Part shown: positions 45,779-55,400 of the stretch, one piece after another
Position numbering within the stretch: the first letter of the stretch is position 1
Layout of the letters: each line of letters starts with the position of its first letter
Source: Ensifer adhaerens
GTDB taxonomy: Bacteria > Pseudomonadota > Alphaproteobacteria > Rhizobiales > Rhizobiaceae
Direction of reading: 5' to 3'
Length of the DNA stretch: 64,000 bases
Assembly: GCF_002007205.1 (NCBI RefSeq)
Contig: NZ_LAZS01000012.1
Span: 744,001-808,000 of the forward strand
Position numbers and translations under genes: made by a program
The notes under the pieces: model-generated
Database searches by the model: none
What the model was told of the DNA's origin: nothing
Seen by the model: only the letters and a program-made list of their open reading frames with translations

Positions 45779-46861
45779 TCAAGCGCACAGCGGCTGGATG
45801 TCGGCGTCGTCGATGCCGAGACGAATGGCGTCACCCACTTTCGGCGGGACACTCGCGCGGGTCGCTCGAAGAAGCACATGGAGACGCACGTCAGAACCGA
45901 GATCGGCATCGATCTCGAAGGCGGCACCGAGGTTGACGACCCGTCGCACGGTGGCATCGAGAAGGTTGGCGCACCCGCTGCCGCCGGCGGCAGGCGGCAG
46001 GACCGCGATGCTTTCCGGACGGATCGAGCAGTACCGGATCTCGCCAGCGAGTTCGGCCTTGTGCGCCTTCAGGATTAAGTCATCTCCAACCGCCAGTTCG
46101 AGATGGGCCGCTTTCGTTGCCGCAGATGTCACCGAAAGGATGTTCGACTTGCCGATGAAATCTGCCACGAAGCGCGAGTTCGGCTCGCGGTAGAGGGCGG
46201 CGGGCTGCCCCTCTTGCGCAATCGCCCCTTGCCACATGACCACCACCCGATCGGACATCGCCATGGCCTCCTCCTGATCGTGAGTGACGTAGACGAAGGT
46301 CATTCCGAGTTGCTGCTGGATTTCCTTCAGTTCGATCCGCATCGCCTCTCGGAGCTTCAGGTCGAGATTGGAAAGCGGCTCATCGAGCAGCAGGACCGAT
46401 GGCCTCGGCGCGATCGCCCGGGCAAGTGCTACCCGCTGCTGTTGGCCACCGGATAGTTCCCGCGGGTAACGCTCTCCCATTCCTTCGAGGTGAACGCTGC
46501 GGAGCGCGCTTTTGACGGTCGTTTCGGCTTCGTCCCGGCGAACGCCCTTCATCTTGAGGCCGAAGGCCACGTTCTCCGTTACCGTCATGTGTGGAAAGAG
46601 CGCATAGTTCTGGAACACCAGGCCGATGTTGCGGCGTTCCGGCGGCACTCGCACCTGACTTCGTCCCTTGATACGAATGTCGCCGTGGGAAGGGGCGGTG
46701 AAGCCGGCGATCATGTTGAGCGTGGTCGTCTTGCCGCAGCCGGATGGGCCGAGGATGCTGACGAACTCGCCTTGAGGAATTGCGAGGTCGATATCCTTGA
46801 CGACCGCCATGCTGGCGTAGGATTTGCTGACCGAGACGAGTTCGATGTCGAGTGCGTTCAT
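45779..46861 (-). CDS. ABC transporter ATPase, polyamine/opine type (PotA-like)
   Basis: A 360-residue ATPase. Walker A is LGPSGCGKTTTLNMIAG (~37-53), the Q-loop VFQNYALFPH, signature ELSGGQQQRVALARAIA, Walker B VLLLDEPLSNLD, and a C-terminal TOBE regulatory domain (about 270-360). I chose the ATG at 46,861, which overlaps the permease stop (ATGA). It is the last gene of the four-gene importer operon. Confidence 0.92.
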   Translation of the reverse strand: MNALDIELVSVSKSYASMAVVKDIDLAIPQGEFVSILGPSGCGKTTTLNMIAGFTAPSHGDIRIKGRSQVRVPPERRNIGLVFQNYALFPHMTVTENVAFGLKMKGVRRDEAETTVKSALRSVHLEGMGERYPRELSGGQQQRVALARAIAPRPSVLLLDEPLSNLDLKLREAMRIELKEIQQQLGMTFVYVTHDQEEAMAMSDRVVVMWQGAIAQEGQPAALYREPNSRFVADFIGKSNILSVTSAATKAAHLELAVGDDLILKAHKAELAGEIRYCSIRPESIAVLPPAAGGSGCANLLDATVRRVVNLGAAFEIDADLGSDVRLHVLLRATRASVPPKVGDAIRLGIDDADIQPLCA

Positions 46862-47661
46862 TTGCTGCCACCATGGAGTTGGGCGGAAAAACCGCCGATC
46901 TTTTCGAAGAGGAAGATGACCGTGAGGATGAAGGCCATCGAGGCGACGTTGACTGCCGCGAGCACCGGATCGAGGCTGTATTCGAGGTAGTTGATCACGG
47001 TGATCGGCAAGGTGCTGTCGCCGGGCCGGACGAGGAAAACCGAAAGCGGGATGTTGTTGAACGAGATGATGAAGGCGAAGGTCACGCCCGAAAGAACCCC
47101 GGGCTTGATCATCGGCAGCACCACCAGCCGGATGCGTTGAAGCTTGCCGGCTCCAAGAATCTGAGCTGCTCGATCGAGGTTGGCGTCGAAATTCGCAAGC
47201 GAGGTCGCCACCATGCGGGTCACGAAGGGGAGGGCGAGCACCACGTGCGCAGCAATCAGCGCCGGCGTGCCGAGGAACCCCTGGAGCCCGATCATCGAGA
47301 GGAAGAGCACGATGGCGACGCCCTTGACGATCTGCGGCACCGAAAGCGGTGATAGAAGGCACGACATCAGGGCGTCGCTGCCCGGAATACGCTCATAGAC
47401 GACCGCATACGCCGCAAACAATCCAAGCACCCCGCTGATCGCTGCGACGACCGTCGCGATTTTTACGCTCGCCAGGAACGGGTCGAGCCAGCGGCTGGAC
47501 CAGAGATCCGCATACCAGCGCCCCGTCCACTCCCAGGGCTGAAGCGTGACAGCCGATGTCGGGCTCAAGGAGGCTGCGACGACGACGATGAGCGGCAGGG
47601 TGATGAAGCAGAGGACCGTGCCGAGCGAAATCCAGTAGAGTATCGAGATAAGCCTGTTCAT
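46858..47661 (-). CDS. ABC transporter permease (PotC-like)
   Basis: A 267-residue inner-membrane permease with about six hydrophobic segments. The EAA-type loop contacting the ATPase is AAQILGAGKLQRIRLVVLPM. It overlaps both neighbours by four bases. It pairs with the PotB-like permease. Confidence 0.9.
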   Translation of the reverse strand: MNRLISILYWISLGTVLCFITLPLIVVVAASLSPTSAVTLQPWEWTGRWYADLWSSRWLDPFLASVKIATVVAAISGVLGLFAAYAVVYERIPGSDALMSCLLSPLSVPQIVKGVAIVLFLSMIGLQGFLGTPALIAAHVVLALPFVTRMVATSLANFDANLDRAAQILGAGKLQRIRLVVLPMIKPGVLSGVTFAFIISFNNIPLSVFLVRPGDSTLPITVINYLEYSLDPVLAAVNVASMAFILTVIFLFEKIGGFSAQLHGGSK

Positions 47662-48560
47662 CTTTCACCTCCCGATGAAACAGAGGCGCGCGATCTGCGG
47701 CGGCTTTCGTAGCGGACGCCGACGAACGAGATCCCCAGCATCATGAGGAGCAGTGCCATCGCCATGACGGATGCGAACGGCCAATCGATGTAGAAAAGCA
47801 CTTGCTCGTAGATCATCGTCGCCAGCACCTTGAAGCCGGCGCCGCCCAGAAGTGCCGGGGTGGCATAGGCGCTCGCGGCCATTGTGAAGGCGATCAACAT
47901 CGAGCTGACGATCCCGGGCACGGAGAGGGGCAGGACGATCGTGCGGATCACCGCCAGCCTCGAGGCACCGAGCATCTGTGCCGCCCGCTCCAGATTCGGA
48001 TCGATGCCCTGAATGCTCGTCATCAGGGAAAGGATGCCGAATGGGAGCACGACATGCGTCAGGCCGACGACGACGGCAAAGAGGTTCTTCGACAAGGGGA
48101 GGGGCGAACTGATGACGCCGAGATGGAGGAGCAGATCGTTGATGAACCCCCTATCTTCCAGAATGATCAGCCAGCCATAGGTTCGAAGAACAACGCCGGC
48201 GAGTTCTGGCGCAAGCGCAAGCGCGAACACCACCGCACGCCAGCGCGTGGTTGCCCGCGCCAGGAAATAGGCGACCGGATAGCCGAGGACGGTTACGCTG
48301 ACCGCAACCAGCAAGGACATCAAGGCAGTGCGACAGAACCCGGCGATCGAAAGGCCGTCGGTGAAGAAGCGCTGATAGTGCTCAAGGGTCGGTGAGAACG
48401 TTTCGGTCTGAGTAAAACTCATTCCGATCATCATCCCCATCGGCAGTGCAAAGAAGGCCGAGAGCACCATAAGCGACGGCGAGAGAGCGGCAAGCGGAAA
48501 CCAGGCGAGGGTACGCCGGCGTCGCGCCGGCGGGTGCAAGTCGAGAGCAAGGCTGTTCAT
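47658..48560 (-). CDS. ABC transporter permease (PotB-like)
   Basis: A 300-residue inner-membrane permease with six hydrophobic segments and the EAA loop AAQMLGASRLAVIRTIVLPL. Sequence character fits the spermidine/putrescine and opine-type importers of rhizobia. It follows the binding-protein gene by 11 bp. Confidence 0.9.
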   Translation of the reverse strand: MNSLALDLHPPARRRRTLAWFPLAALSPSLMVLSAFFALPMGMMIGMSFTQTETFSPTLEHYQRFFTDGLSIAGFCRTALMSLLVAVSVTVLGYPVAYFLARATTRWRAVVFALALAPELAGVVLRTYGWLIILEDRGFINDLLLHLGVISSPLPLSKNLFAVVVGLTHVVLPFGILSLMTSIQGIDPNLERAAQMLGASRLAVIRTIVLPLSVPGIVSSMLIAFTMAASAYATPALLGGAGFKVLATMIYEQVLFYIDWPFASVMAMALLLMMLGISFVGVRYESRRRSRASVSSGGER

Positions 48561-48571
48561 CAGTGCTCTCC

Positions 48572-49618
48572 TCAGCGGGCGTTCGGAACGACGTCACGTT
48601 CCCAGCGCTCCGCCCATTCCGGCAGCTTTTCCTGAAGTCGGAGGAGATCGGGCAGGTGCAGACGATCGCCGTCCGGTCCAGCTGTGAGCTGCCGGTCCTT
48701 CAGCTCATCAGGTACGGTGATGTCGCCGCGCGCGCTTCCGACACGGTAACCCGCCACCCACGCCTCCTGGCTCGATTTCTCGAGGAAGAAATCGATGAAC
48801 TTCCGGGCGGCATCCTTGTTTGCGGCACCGACTGGAATGTTGAGGGTTGCGACAAGCGGAATGGTCCCTTCCTTCGGGCTGATATAGTCGACCGGCAGGC
48901 CTTCATCGACCATCAGCTGCGCACGCCCGTTCCAGAAGGGCATCGCCCAGACGGAGCCCTCGCGCAGATAGCTTTCAAGAATTGCGGAGGATTGCTCGAA
49001 ACCCACCGACTGCGCCGATATCTTGGCCATGGCATCGAAGCCCGGGTCGACGTTGTCGATCAGGTCCCCGCCATTCGTGACCGACATCATCTCAAGCAGA
49101 TAGACGGCCATGATGTTCTGGAAGGTGGGAAGAATGACCCTCTTGTTGAGCTCAGGCTCGAGCAAAGCGGACCAGGAGCTGGGCTGAGAGGCCAGCTTGT
49201 CGGTCCGGTAGAGGAGAGAAAGGTACTGGACCTCGTGCACAGCGCCGCAGGCGCCGGCGACCGCTGCAAGTTCGCCTTGAAGGGCGTTGAGGTTCGGGAT
49301 CGACGATGGCGTCAGTTGCTCGAGCAGGCCATCTTTGCATCCTTGCAGCGACTGCGATGCCGTCATGACGACCAGATCGAACCCCGGCCGACCTTGGGTG
49401 GCCTTGATCTTGGCATAGTCCTGCTGGGCGGATCCCACGGCATCGTAGACGACGTCGATACCAAAGCGCTTCTCGAACGGTCCGATGATCCGCTCTCGGA
49501 TGATGTCCTCGTAAGGTCCTCCATAGCTGTTGATGATAAGCGTTTCGGCCCCCGCCGTTCCGCTGCCAAAGCCCGAAAATGCCAGGCACAAAGACGCAAG
49601 CAAGCATTTCGCTCCCAC
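48572..49618 (-). CDS. ABC transporter periplasmic binding protein (PotD-like)
   Basis: A 348-residue binding protein. The signal peptide covers about 1-24 (LLASLCLAFSGFGSGTAGA), followed by ETLIINSYGGPYEDIIRERI, the usual start of the polyamine/iron-type binding proteins. It starts at GTG with a gggagag site. As the first gene of the importer operon it decides specificity. Ligands of relatives include putrescine, spermidine and opines; the true ligand is unknown. Confidence 0.9.
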   Translation of the reverse strand: MGAKCLLASLCLAFSGFGSGTAGAETLIINSYGGPYEDIIRERIIGPFEKRFGIDVVYDAVGSAQQDYAKIKATQGRPGFDLVVMTASQSLQGCKDGLLEQLTPSSIPNLNALQGELAAVAGACGAVHEVQYLSLLYRTDKLASQPSSWSALLEPELNKRVILPTFQNIMAVYLLEMMSVTNGGDLIDNVDPGFDAMAKISAQSVGFEQSSAILESYLREGSVWAMPFWNGRAQLMVDEGLPVDYISPKEGTIPLVATLNIPVGAANKDAARKFIDFFLEKSSQEAWVAGYRVGSARGDITVPDELKDRQLTAGPDGDRLHLPDLLRLQEKLPEWAERWERDVVPNAR

Positions 49619-49688
49619 GGTGTCTCTCCCATTCGTTGTAACCAGAACGAATGGTGGCGCCCGGGAGTCCGTGGGTCTAATCGGCGAT

Positions 49689-49710
49689 CCCTAGGATTAA
49701 TGTCCTAGGG
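49689..49710. promoter_or_regulatory. Inverted repeat upstream of the PotD-like importer operon
   Basis: Perfect 8-bp arms (ccctagga / tcctaggg) separated by six bases, about 70-90 bp before the GTG start of the importer operon. It is a likely operator for the cluster's regulator. Confidence 0.55.
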
Positions 49711-49812
49711 CTATCAATTCGGCTGAGAGCGGGACTATCTCGCGCCGGGCGACCCGTAGAGATACAGTCCTCGCCGGCCATATGAAGCTAACTATCTACG
49801 GGGAGGTGCGAG

Positions 49813-50109
49813 ATGGGCGTAACGACTCTTTCCAGCCGAGAGTTTAATCGCGACGTGAGAAGCGCCAAGAAGGCCGCGAACAACGGCCCTGTCATCATCA
49901 CGAACCGCGGCAAGCCATCGCACGTCCTCATTTCCTACGATGAGTTCGAACGCTTGAGCGGCAGGCACCGGAGCCTCGTCGAAGCGCTCGCCATGCCCGG
50001 CCTTTCGTCAATCGACTTCGACCCGCAGCGGGCTCAAATCATGCCTCGCGAAGTGGATCCGTGTCTATCGGACAGGAACAATGGGCGCATTCGACCCGAT
50101 CCCCGATAG
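49813..50109 (+). CDS. Phd/YefM-type antitoxin, orphan
   Basis: A 98-residue frame. The first ~80 residues are a Phd/YefM antitoxin (TTLSSREFNRDVRSAKKAAN; GPVIITNRGKPSHVLISYDE; SIDFDPQRAQIMPREVD), preceded by a ggggagg site. After REVD the sequence (PCLSDRNNGRIRPDPR) is antisense to the intergenic end of traH and unlike the family. No PIN-type toxin follows. The native C-terminus and the toxin gene were probably lost at a junction near 50,055. Confidence 0.75.
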   Translation: MGVTTLSSREFNRDVRSAKKAANNGPVIITNRGKPSHVLISYDEFERLSGRHRSLVEALAMPGLSSIDFDPQRAQIMPREVDPCLSDRNNGRIRPDPR

Positions 50110-50691
50110 ATCGATCCGCATATCGGCCGACGTGATGTCGCCCGGTTGGGCTTCGTCGACGGATGGCAAAAAGGGTTCAGCGCTGTTGCGCCTGTCCTTC
50201 GGCCGAACAGCGGGTTGTTCGGCTGCCAGCCCGCCCGGGTCCTCCGCCCGGAATACGTCTTTACCCTCGAACTCACCCGAGACCCAGGCATGGAGGCTGT
50301 CGGACAGGACATAGGGTAGCGCTTCGCTGCTGGCGTTTCGGCCATACCAGGCGGCGACGATCCGCATGACTTTTGCAAACATTGCCGTCCCCATGCGAAG
50401 GTTCTCGCAGGCATCGAAGAGGGTAGGGCTCAATACCGTGCCACTCTCTATCCCAATGTGCGCGGGGTACGACGTCATTCCAACCCGCACGGTCGCCTGA
50501 CCGACATAGCGGCGGGCGATTGCGAGCGCTTGTTCTGGGGTCTCAGCCTTTTCCACCAGGATCTTCTTTCGGCCGACCTTGACCGTCACAGCCAGTGGAT
50601 CGCCGTTCCCAACAGCGCGGACGAACTCCTCGACCACGTTTAAGTCCAGGGACGGATCTGCGCATTTCTCGATAAGCGCCGCCTCAAGCAC
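50065..50691 (-). CDS. traH: TraH, conjugal transfer protein
   Basis: A 208-residue protein of the rhizobial TraH family, known from Ti and Sym plasmids as the last gene of traAFBH. Recognisable stretches are EEFVRAVGNGDPLAVTVKVG, ARRYVGQATVRVGMTSYPA and NLRMGTAMFAKVMRIVAAWYG. Its biochemical role is not known. It follows traB by 13 bp. The downstream end abuts an orphan antitoxin gene. Confidence 0.9.
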   Translation of the reverse strand: MLEAALIEKCADPSLDLNVVEEFVRAVGNGDPLAVTVKVGRKKILVEKAETPEQALAIARRYVGQATVRVGMTSYPAHIGIESGTVLSPTLFDACENLRMGTAMFAKVMRIVAAWYGRNASSEALPYVLSDSLHAWVSGEFEGKDVFRAEDPGGLAAEQPAVRPKDRRNSAEPFLPSVDEAQPGDITSADMRIDLSGIGSNAPIVPVR

Positions 50692-50704
50692 GAGAGCCTC
50701 CCGA

Positions 50705-51868
50705 TCATGTGTTGAAAGAAATCACGAGCGGGATGCCAAAGAGACTGGCCCAAGCTGCCACGTTGGCGCGTTGGATATCGACGATCGAACTGCCGGTGGT
50801 CCACCAGCCGTTCCCAACGGCAACGATGACGTCCGCACCTGCGAGCATCGACTGTAGAACCGGCCAAACCAACAATTGCTCGTAGCAGATCAGGGGTGCA
50901 ATTCGGCGCTTGCCCACGTCGACCACCGGGTTGGCAAAGAAGTGCGCACGCGCCCCGCCGCGTTCACCGAAAAAAGGACCCCACGGACGCCACATCGAAA
51001 CCGGAACTGGCATCCGTTCCCGATAAAGAATGTCACTGCCGTCGCCATCGATCATGAGGAGCACGTTGTCGTATCCGCTGGGATCGAGCACCGCGGCGCC
51101 GGCAATGACCGTGACCCCGCGCCCATGCAAGTTCTCCTTCCAGTACGAGCCAAGCGTCGGCGTCCAGAACCCCAGGGCACTCTCGGGCAAGACGATGAAA
51201 CCTGCGCCTTGGCTCGCGATCTCATGGACCGTTGCGATCAAGTCACGCTGCCTCTTTAGAGTTGCGTCTCGACCAAGCGAAGACCCCATTTGGAGATCGA
51301 CGCCGCGCCATGCCGCAGGTAGCTTTGGGTCGGTCCAAGAAGCGGCGGACCAGAGCCAAAAGCCTGTCAAGGCAACGGCGACAGCCGGTCCCATGCGGGT
51401 TGCGAGGCCCATGAGGCCGGCTGTCATGGCAACCAATCCCCACCATCGCCAGCCGGGAAACAGAACGCCCGAGGCGGTGAGCGGATGTGCCCATCCGGTT
51501 ATCCCTAGGGGTGGAACCGCCATGAGAAACATCGCAACAAGAAAGCCGAACGGTCTCCAGGCTGAGCGCTTGCTCCAGACCAAGAGATGGACCAGGACGA
51601 AGCTCGCTGAGGCGGCGAGCCAGAAGATGAGACCCGGCCAGACGTCGGTGGAATAGAACTGCTGAACGCCGAGCGGCAACCCGCGAGAAGCCGTCAGAAA
51701 GTATGCGGCCGAGACGACCAGAACCGCCGTCCGGTTAGGCGCCTTCGACCAAATCAGCGCAAACGCGCAAGATGCCGGCAACAGCATCAGATTTCCGCTC
51801 CAGCCGATCCATCCGGCAAGGACGGCCGCGACCGCCAGCACGGCCGTCAGCACGAGATCACGGCGCAT
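50705..51868 (-). CDS. traB: TraB, conjugal transfer protein with nitrilase-like domain
   Basis: A 387-residue protein. The N-terminal half is hydrophobic (LVLTAVLAVAAVLAGWIGWS and further segments), and the C-terminal half is a carbon-nitrogen-hydrolase domain (FIVLPESALGFW; APLICYEQLLVWPV), as in apolipoprotein N-acyltransferase. Rhizobial TraB proteins have this build and increase transfer efficiency. It overlaps the end of traF by 11 bases. Confidence 0.9.
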   Translation of the reverse strand: MRRDLVLTAVLAVAAVLAGWIGWSGNLMLLPASCAFALIWSKAPNRTAVLVVSAAYFLTASRGLPLGVQQFYSTDVWPGLIFWLAASASFVLVHLLVWSKRSAWRPFGFLVAMFLMAVPPLGITGWAHPLTASGVLFPGWRWWGLVAMTAGLMGLATRMGPAVAVALTGFWLWSAASWTDPKLPAAWRGVDLQMGSSLGRDATLKRQRDLIATVHEIASQGAGFIVLPESALGFWTPTLGSYWKENLHGRGVTVIAGAAVLDPSGYDNVLLMIDGDGSDILYRERMPVPVSMWRPWGPFFGERGGARAHFFANPVVDVGKRRIAPLICYEQLLVWPVLQSMLAGADVIVAVGNGWWTTGSSIVDIQRANVAAWASLFGIPLVISFNT

Positions 51869-52424
51869 AGGTCAGCACCGCATCGGCCAAGCCGAGAATT
51901 CCTTCTGCGGGAATCGGACCGAAGTAACGGGAGTCCCAGGAGGCTGGAAAATCGGAGTGCAGGAACACGTGGCCGATCGGAACGACCCCGCCCTTGAAAG
52001 ACGGAAGCGGTCGACCACGACCATCGCTTTTCCGAACGTCGGCGTGAGCAATCACGCGTCCGTCGATCTCAAGTTTGTGGCCGACCCCGACACGTTGTCC
52101 TTCAAGTGCGATCACCGTCTTTATGAGCGGGCCGTATCCGCCGGGGCAAAGACCGGCCCGCAAATAGCCGCGCATGTGCGCCTCGCGAAACCGGGGCGTG
52201 TCCGGCGGGCAGACAAAGACAAGATCACCAGTGGCGACCGCGCCTGCCACCGGACGGATCCGCCAAAGACCGAGCGATTGGCTCGGCGTCCAGTTGAGGC
52301 GATAGCCGTAAGCCAATCCGCAAGAGACAATCGCGAACGATGGCAGCAATCCGACCAACACCAGAAGGAGCAGCCGTTGACGCCATCGGCGCGTTGTTCT
52401 GGAACGAGCGGGTCCGTTTTTCAT
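51858..52424 (-). CDS. traF: TraF, S26-type pilin-processing peptidase
   Basis: A 188-residue membrane-bound serine peptidase that matures and cyclises the TrbC pilin. It has a membrane anchor (LLLLVLVGLLPSFAIVSCGL). The catalytic Ser is probably Ser48 in TPSQSLGLW and the Lys is Lys102 in GPLIKTVIAL. GHVFLHSDFPASWDSRYFGP is the conserved C-terminal block. It starts in the traA stop (ATGA overlap). Confidence 0.92.
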   Translation of the reverse strand: MKNGPARSRTTRRWRQRLLLLVLVGLLPSFAIVSCGLAYGYRLNWTPSQSLGLWRIRPVAGAVATGDLVFVCPPDTPRFREAHMRGYLRAGLCPGGYGPLIKTVIALEGQRVGVGHKLEIDGRVIAHADVRKSDGRGRPLPSFKGGVVPIGHVFLHSDFPASWDSRYFGPIPAEGILGLADAVLTYAP

Positions 52425-55400
52425 TTGAGCCGGAGTTCCTTGCCTTGTGATTGACGCTGCGTTTCGGTCAGCTTGAGGCCGGTCGAGACACGATCGCGCG
52501 CGGAAAGCAGCTGGATCGTCCGCATCGCGTCCCAGGCCAGGCGCACGTCTTTCTTCTGTTGAGGGGTCATTCCCGCCGTGACGGCCGTAAAGACCTCGCC
52601 ATCCGGGGCTTTCGCCGCAATCTGCAGGAAGATGCGCTCGCCGAACCTTTGGCTGACCGCCGCTGAAAATCGCTCGAGCTCCATTCTGACTGACGGGTGG
52701 AAGTGTGACGGTTCAAGGCGTGCCTGATCATCTCGCCCGAGCCCTTCGCGCAATTGTTTGAGCGCTTGTATGGCGTCAGGTGAAAGCGTGGGGATCTCGA
52801 CCGCCAACCTCGAACGAAGAGCATTCTCTTCAGCCAAGTACCTCCGTTCGACTTCGGCGCGTGCGCGCATGTAATCCGCGAGATTTCGGGCGAGCGCCGG
52901 CACATTGAGAAGTGCCGTTTCCCGATCATGCTTGTCGGACCGGCTCGCAAACATCCCGGTTCTGCCACCGAGCGCGCCGAAATGCTGTGGCTCGGCGGCA
53001 AGCTTTTGAAGGACGGTTGCGGCGAGCGACGCATCGTTCAGCATCGCATCGATCTTGACTGCGGCAAACGCGACCTCCGGCTGGGCGTAAACGAGCTGGA
53101 AGCGCATCGAGATGTCCTGCCAAATTCCGTTCAGGTTGAGATCGGCCCCGAGCCTGTCAGCGACAGCTTGCTCAACAGACCTGGCAAAAACCGTTATCGC
53201 GGAAACCATGGGTCTTACAGCTCCGATTGCTGGGGCCGCGTGCTCAAGCTTGCCGCGTGCAAGCCCGATTGAAGACGCCAGATCGGCCAATCGCGCGCCC
53301 AGCGTTGCGAGGTTTTGCTTCTGCCTGATGATCCAGTGAAGTCGGTCGCGCACAACCGTGCGGGCAACGCTCATGAGGAGTAGTCCGCGTGCTTCGGCAA
53401 ATCGCAGCGCCTGGCGATAGAGCGGTCGCGCCTCGTAATCGAGCGTCGTTTCCTTGGCGTTTCGACGCGACAGGATCGGTATCAAGCCGCCCGACTTAGC
53501 GAAGGAGCGGCGACCGTAATAGACGACAAGTTCGTCGCGGTGGCGGGTCATCGCGACATAGGTGAGATGGCGGTCCAATGACAGCGACGCGAGCACTTTC
53601 ACCTGATCGACGGTCGCACCTTGCGACTTATGGATGGTCGTCGCATAGCCGTGGTCGACATTATTGTAGAAGCGTTGCTCAACGGTCACCTCGCGTTGAT
53701 CTGCCCCTTCGCCGACACTTGCGATGAAGCGCCCGGGACCCGCTTCCATCACGCGCCCAAGCATGCCGTTCTTGACGCCCAGGATGGCATCGTTCTTCAG
53801 GAACACGATCTGGTCGCCGGCGGAAAAGTTGCGGTTTCCGTCTGCTGTGCGGAACGTATCCCCTTCACCAACAACCCCACGCTCGACGAGCTTGCCGCGC
53901 GCTAGCCGATTGAGCAGGCGCACATCCCTCCGCAGATGCGTGAGGATCAAGCTCGTCTTTGTCGGCTCATACTCCCGGTCCCAATCGGTGATGAGGCGTT
54001 CGACGGCCTCGGATTTGAGCTCCGCACTCACTATCCTGCCATTGGCGCCGTAGGCGTCGATCGCTTCGCCAATCTTGCCGCGCGCCAGATCAAGCGAAGC
54101 GCTACGCATCCAGGGCGCACGCTGGCGATAAATGGTCTCAAGTTCAGCATAGCCGGCGCGGTCGACGATCGCACGGAACGCCGCACCCGCCTCGATCGGC
54201 TGAAGCTGTTCGGGATCGCCGACGAGAACGAGTTTCGCACCGGCCCTTACAACGGCTTCGACGAAGAATGCCATCTGCCTCGACGAGACCATGCCGGCCT
54301 CGTCGAGGACAAACACCGTCTTTTCGTCGAGATGGTCATTGCCTTGCGTCCAGCGACGCTCCCACGACGAGAGCGTGCGCGAGGTGATCCCCGCCTCCTT
54401 CTCCAATCCCTCGGCCGCCTTGCCGGCGAGAGCGCCACCGAGAACGCGATACCCCGCAACCTGCCAGGCTTGCCGCGCGGCTTTCATCATCGTTGTCTTG
54501 CCAGCGCCTGCACGACCAACGACGGCGGTAAGGGCGGCACCTGACGTCACATGTTCAATAGCCGCCTGTTGCTCATCCGAAAGACCTCGATTTCGGGAAA
54601 AGATGGTCTCCAACAAAGCGCTGGGGATGCCGTGTGACATTCGCCTCGCGAGTGAGAGCGCGCGGTTCACCATCTCCGCTTCGAGCCGGATGAGTTCCCG
54701 CGTCGTGTACCGTGCAGGGGTGTAGATCCCCGTTCCAAAGTCGGTACCTTCTACAGTCAGGCGCAATGCGCTCGGGTCTCGAAGCACGCGCAACATCAAC
54801 GAGCCGAAGAGATCCGCATCGTCGATATAGCGATGAAGGATCTTCGCGACGTCCCGTTCGTCGAAGACGCTTTTTTCGCGCGTTATCATCTCCAGCACGA
54901 TGTCAGGACGATGCTCGATGCGGCGCGCGTTTTCCTGACGAAGAGCCTCCTGAAGTTCAAGACGTTCCAGAGAAGCGGGCTCTTGCGATGCGGAAGACTT
55001 TCGCTCAATCGCCTTGGCGCCAACGCCCAGATGGATCGTCGGCACAACCGAGATCCCCTGGCTCTCGTAGGAATGTCCATCGACGCGAATGTCGAGGCCG
55101 GCGAGTGCCAGATGCCTGTTCTGGCATGCGAACCATCCGTCTCGAACAGCATTGAAATCGTCGAGACCGCCCGCCCAGAGTTCGTAAACGATCTTGCCCA
55201 TGTCGTTGCGCAACGGCCGGCCGTCGGGTGCAAGCAATGGCACCTTCTTCGCTCCGAACCCTTCGGCCGTGAGAGGACGAAGCGTCGTCATCAGATGAAC
55301 ATGCGGATTGCCGGGCGCGTCATGATAAACCCAATCGGCGACCATGCCTTTTGAAAGGATGTGTCTCTCCACGAACTCGCGCACAAGCGCGATGTTCTGC

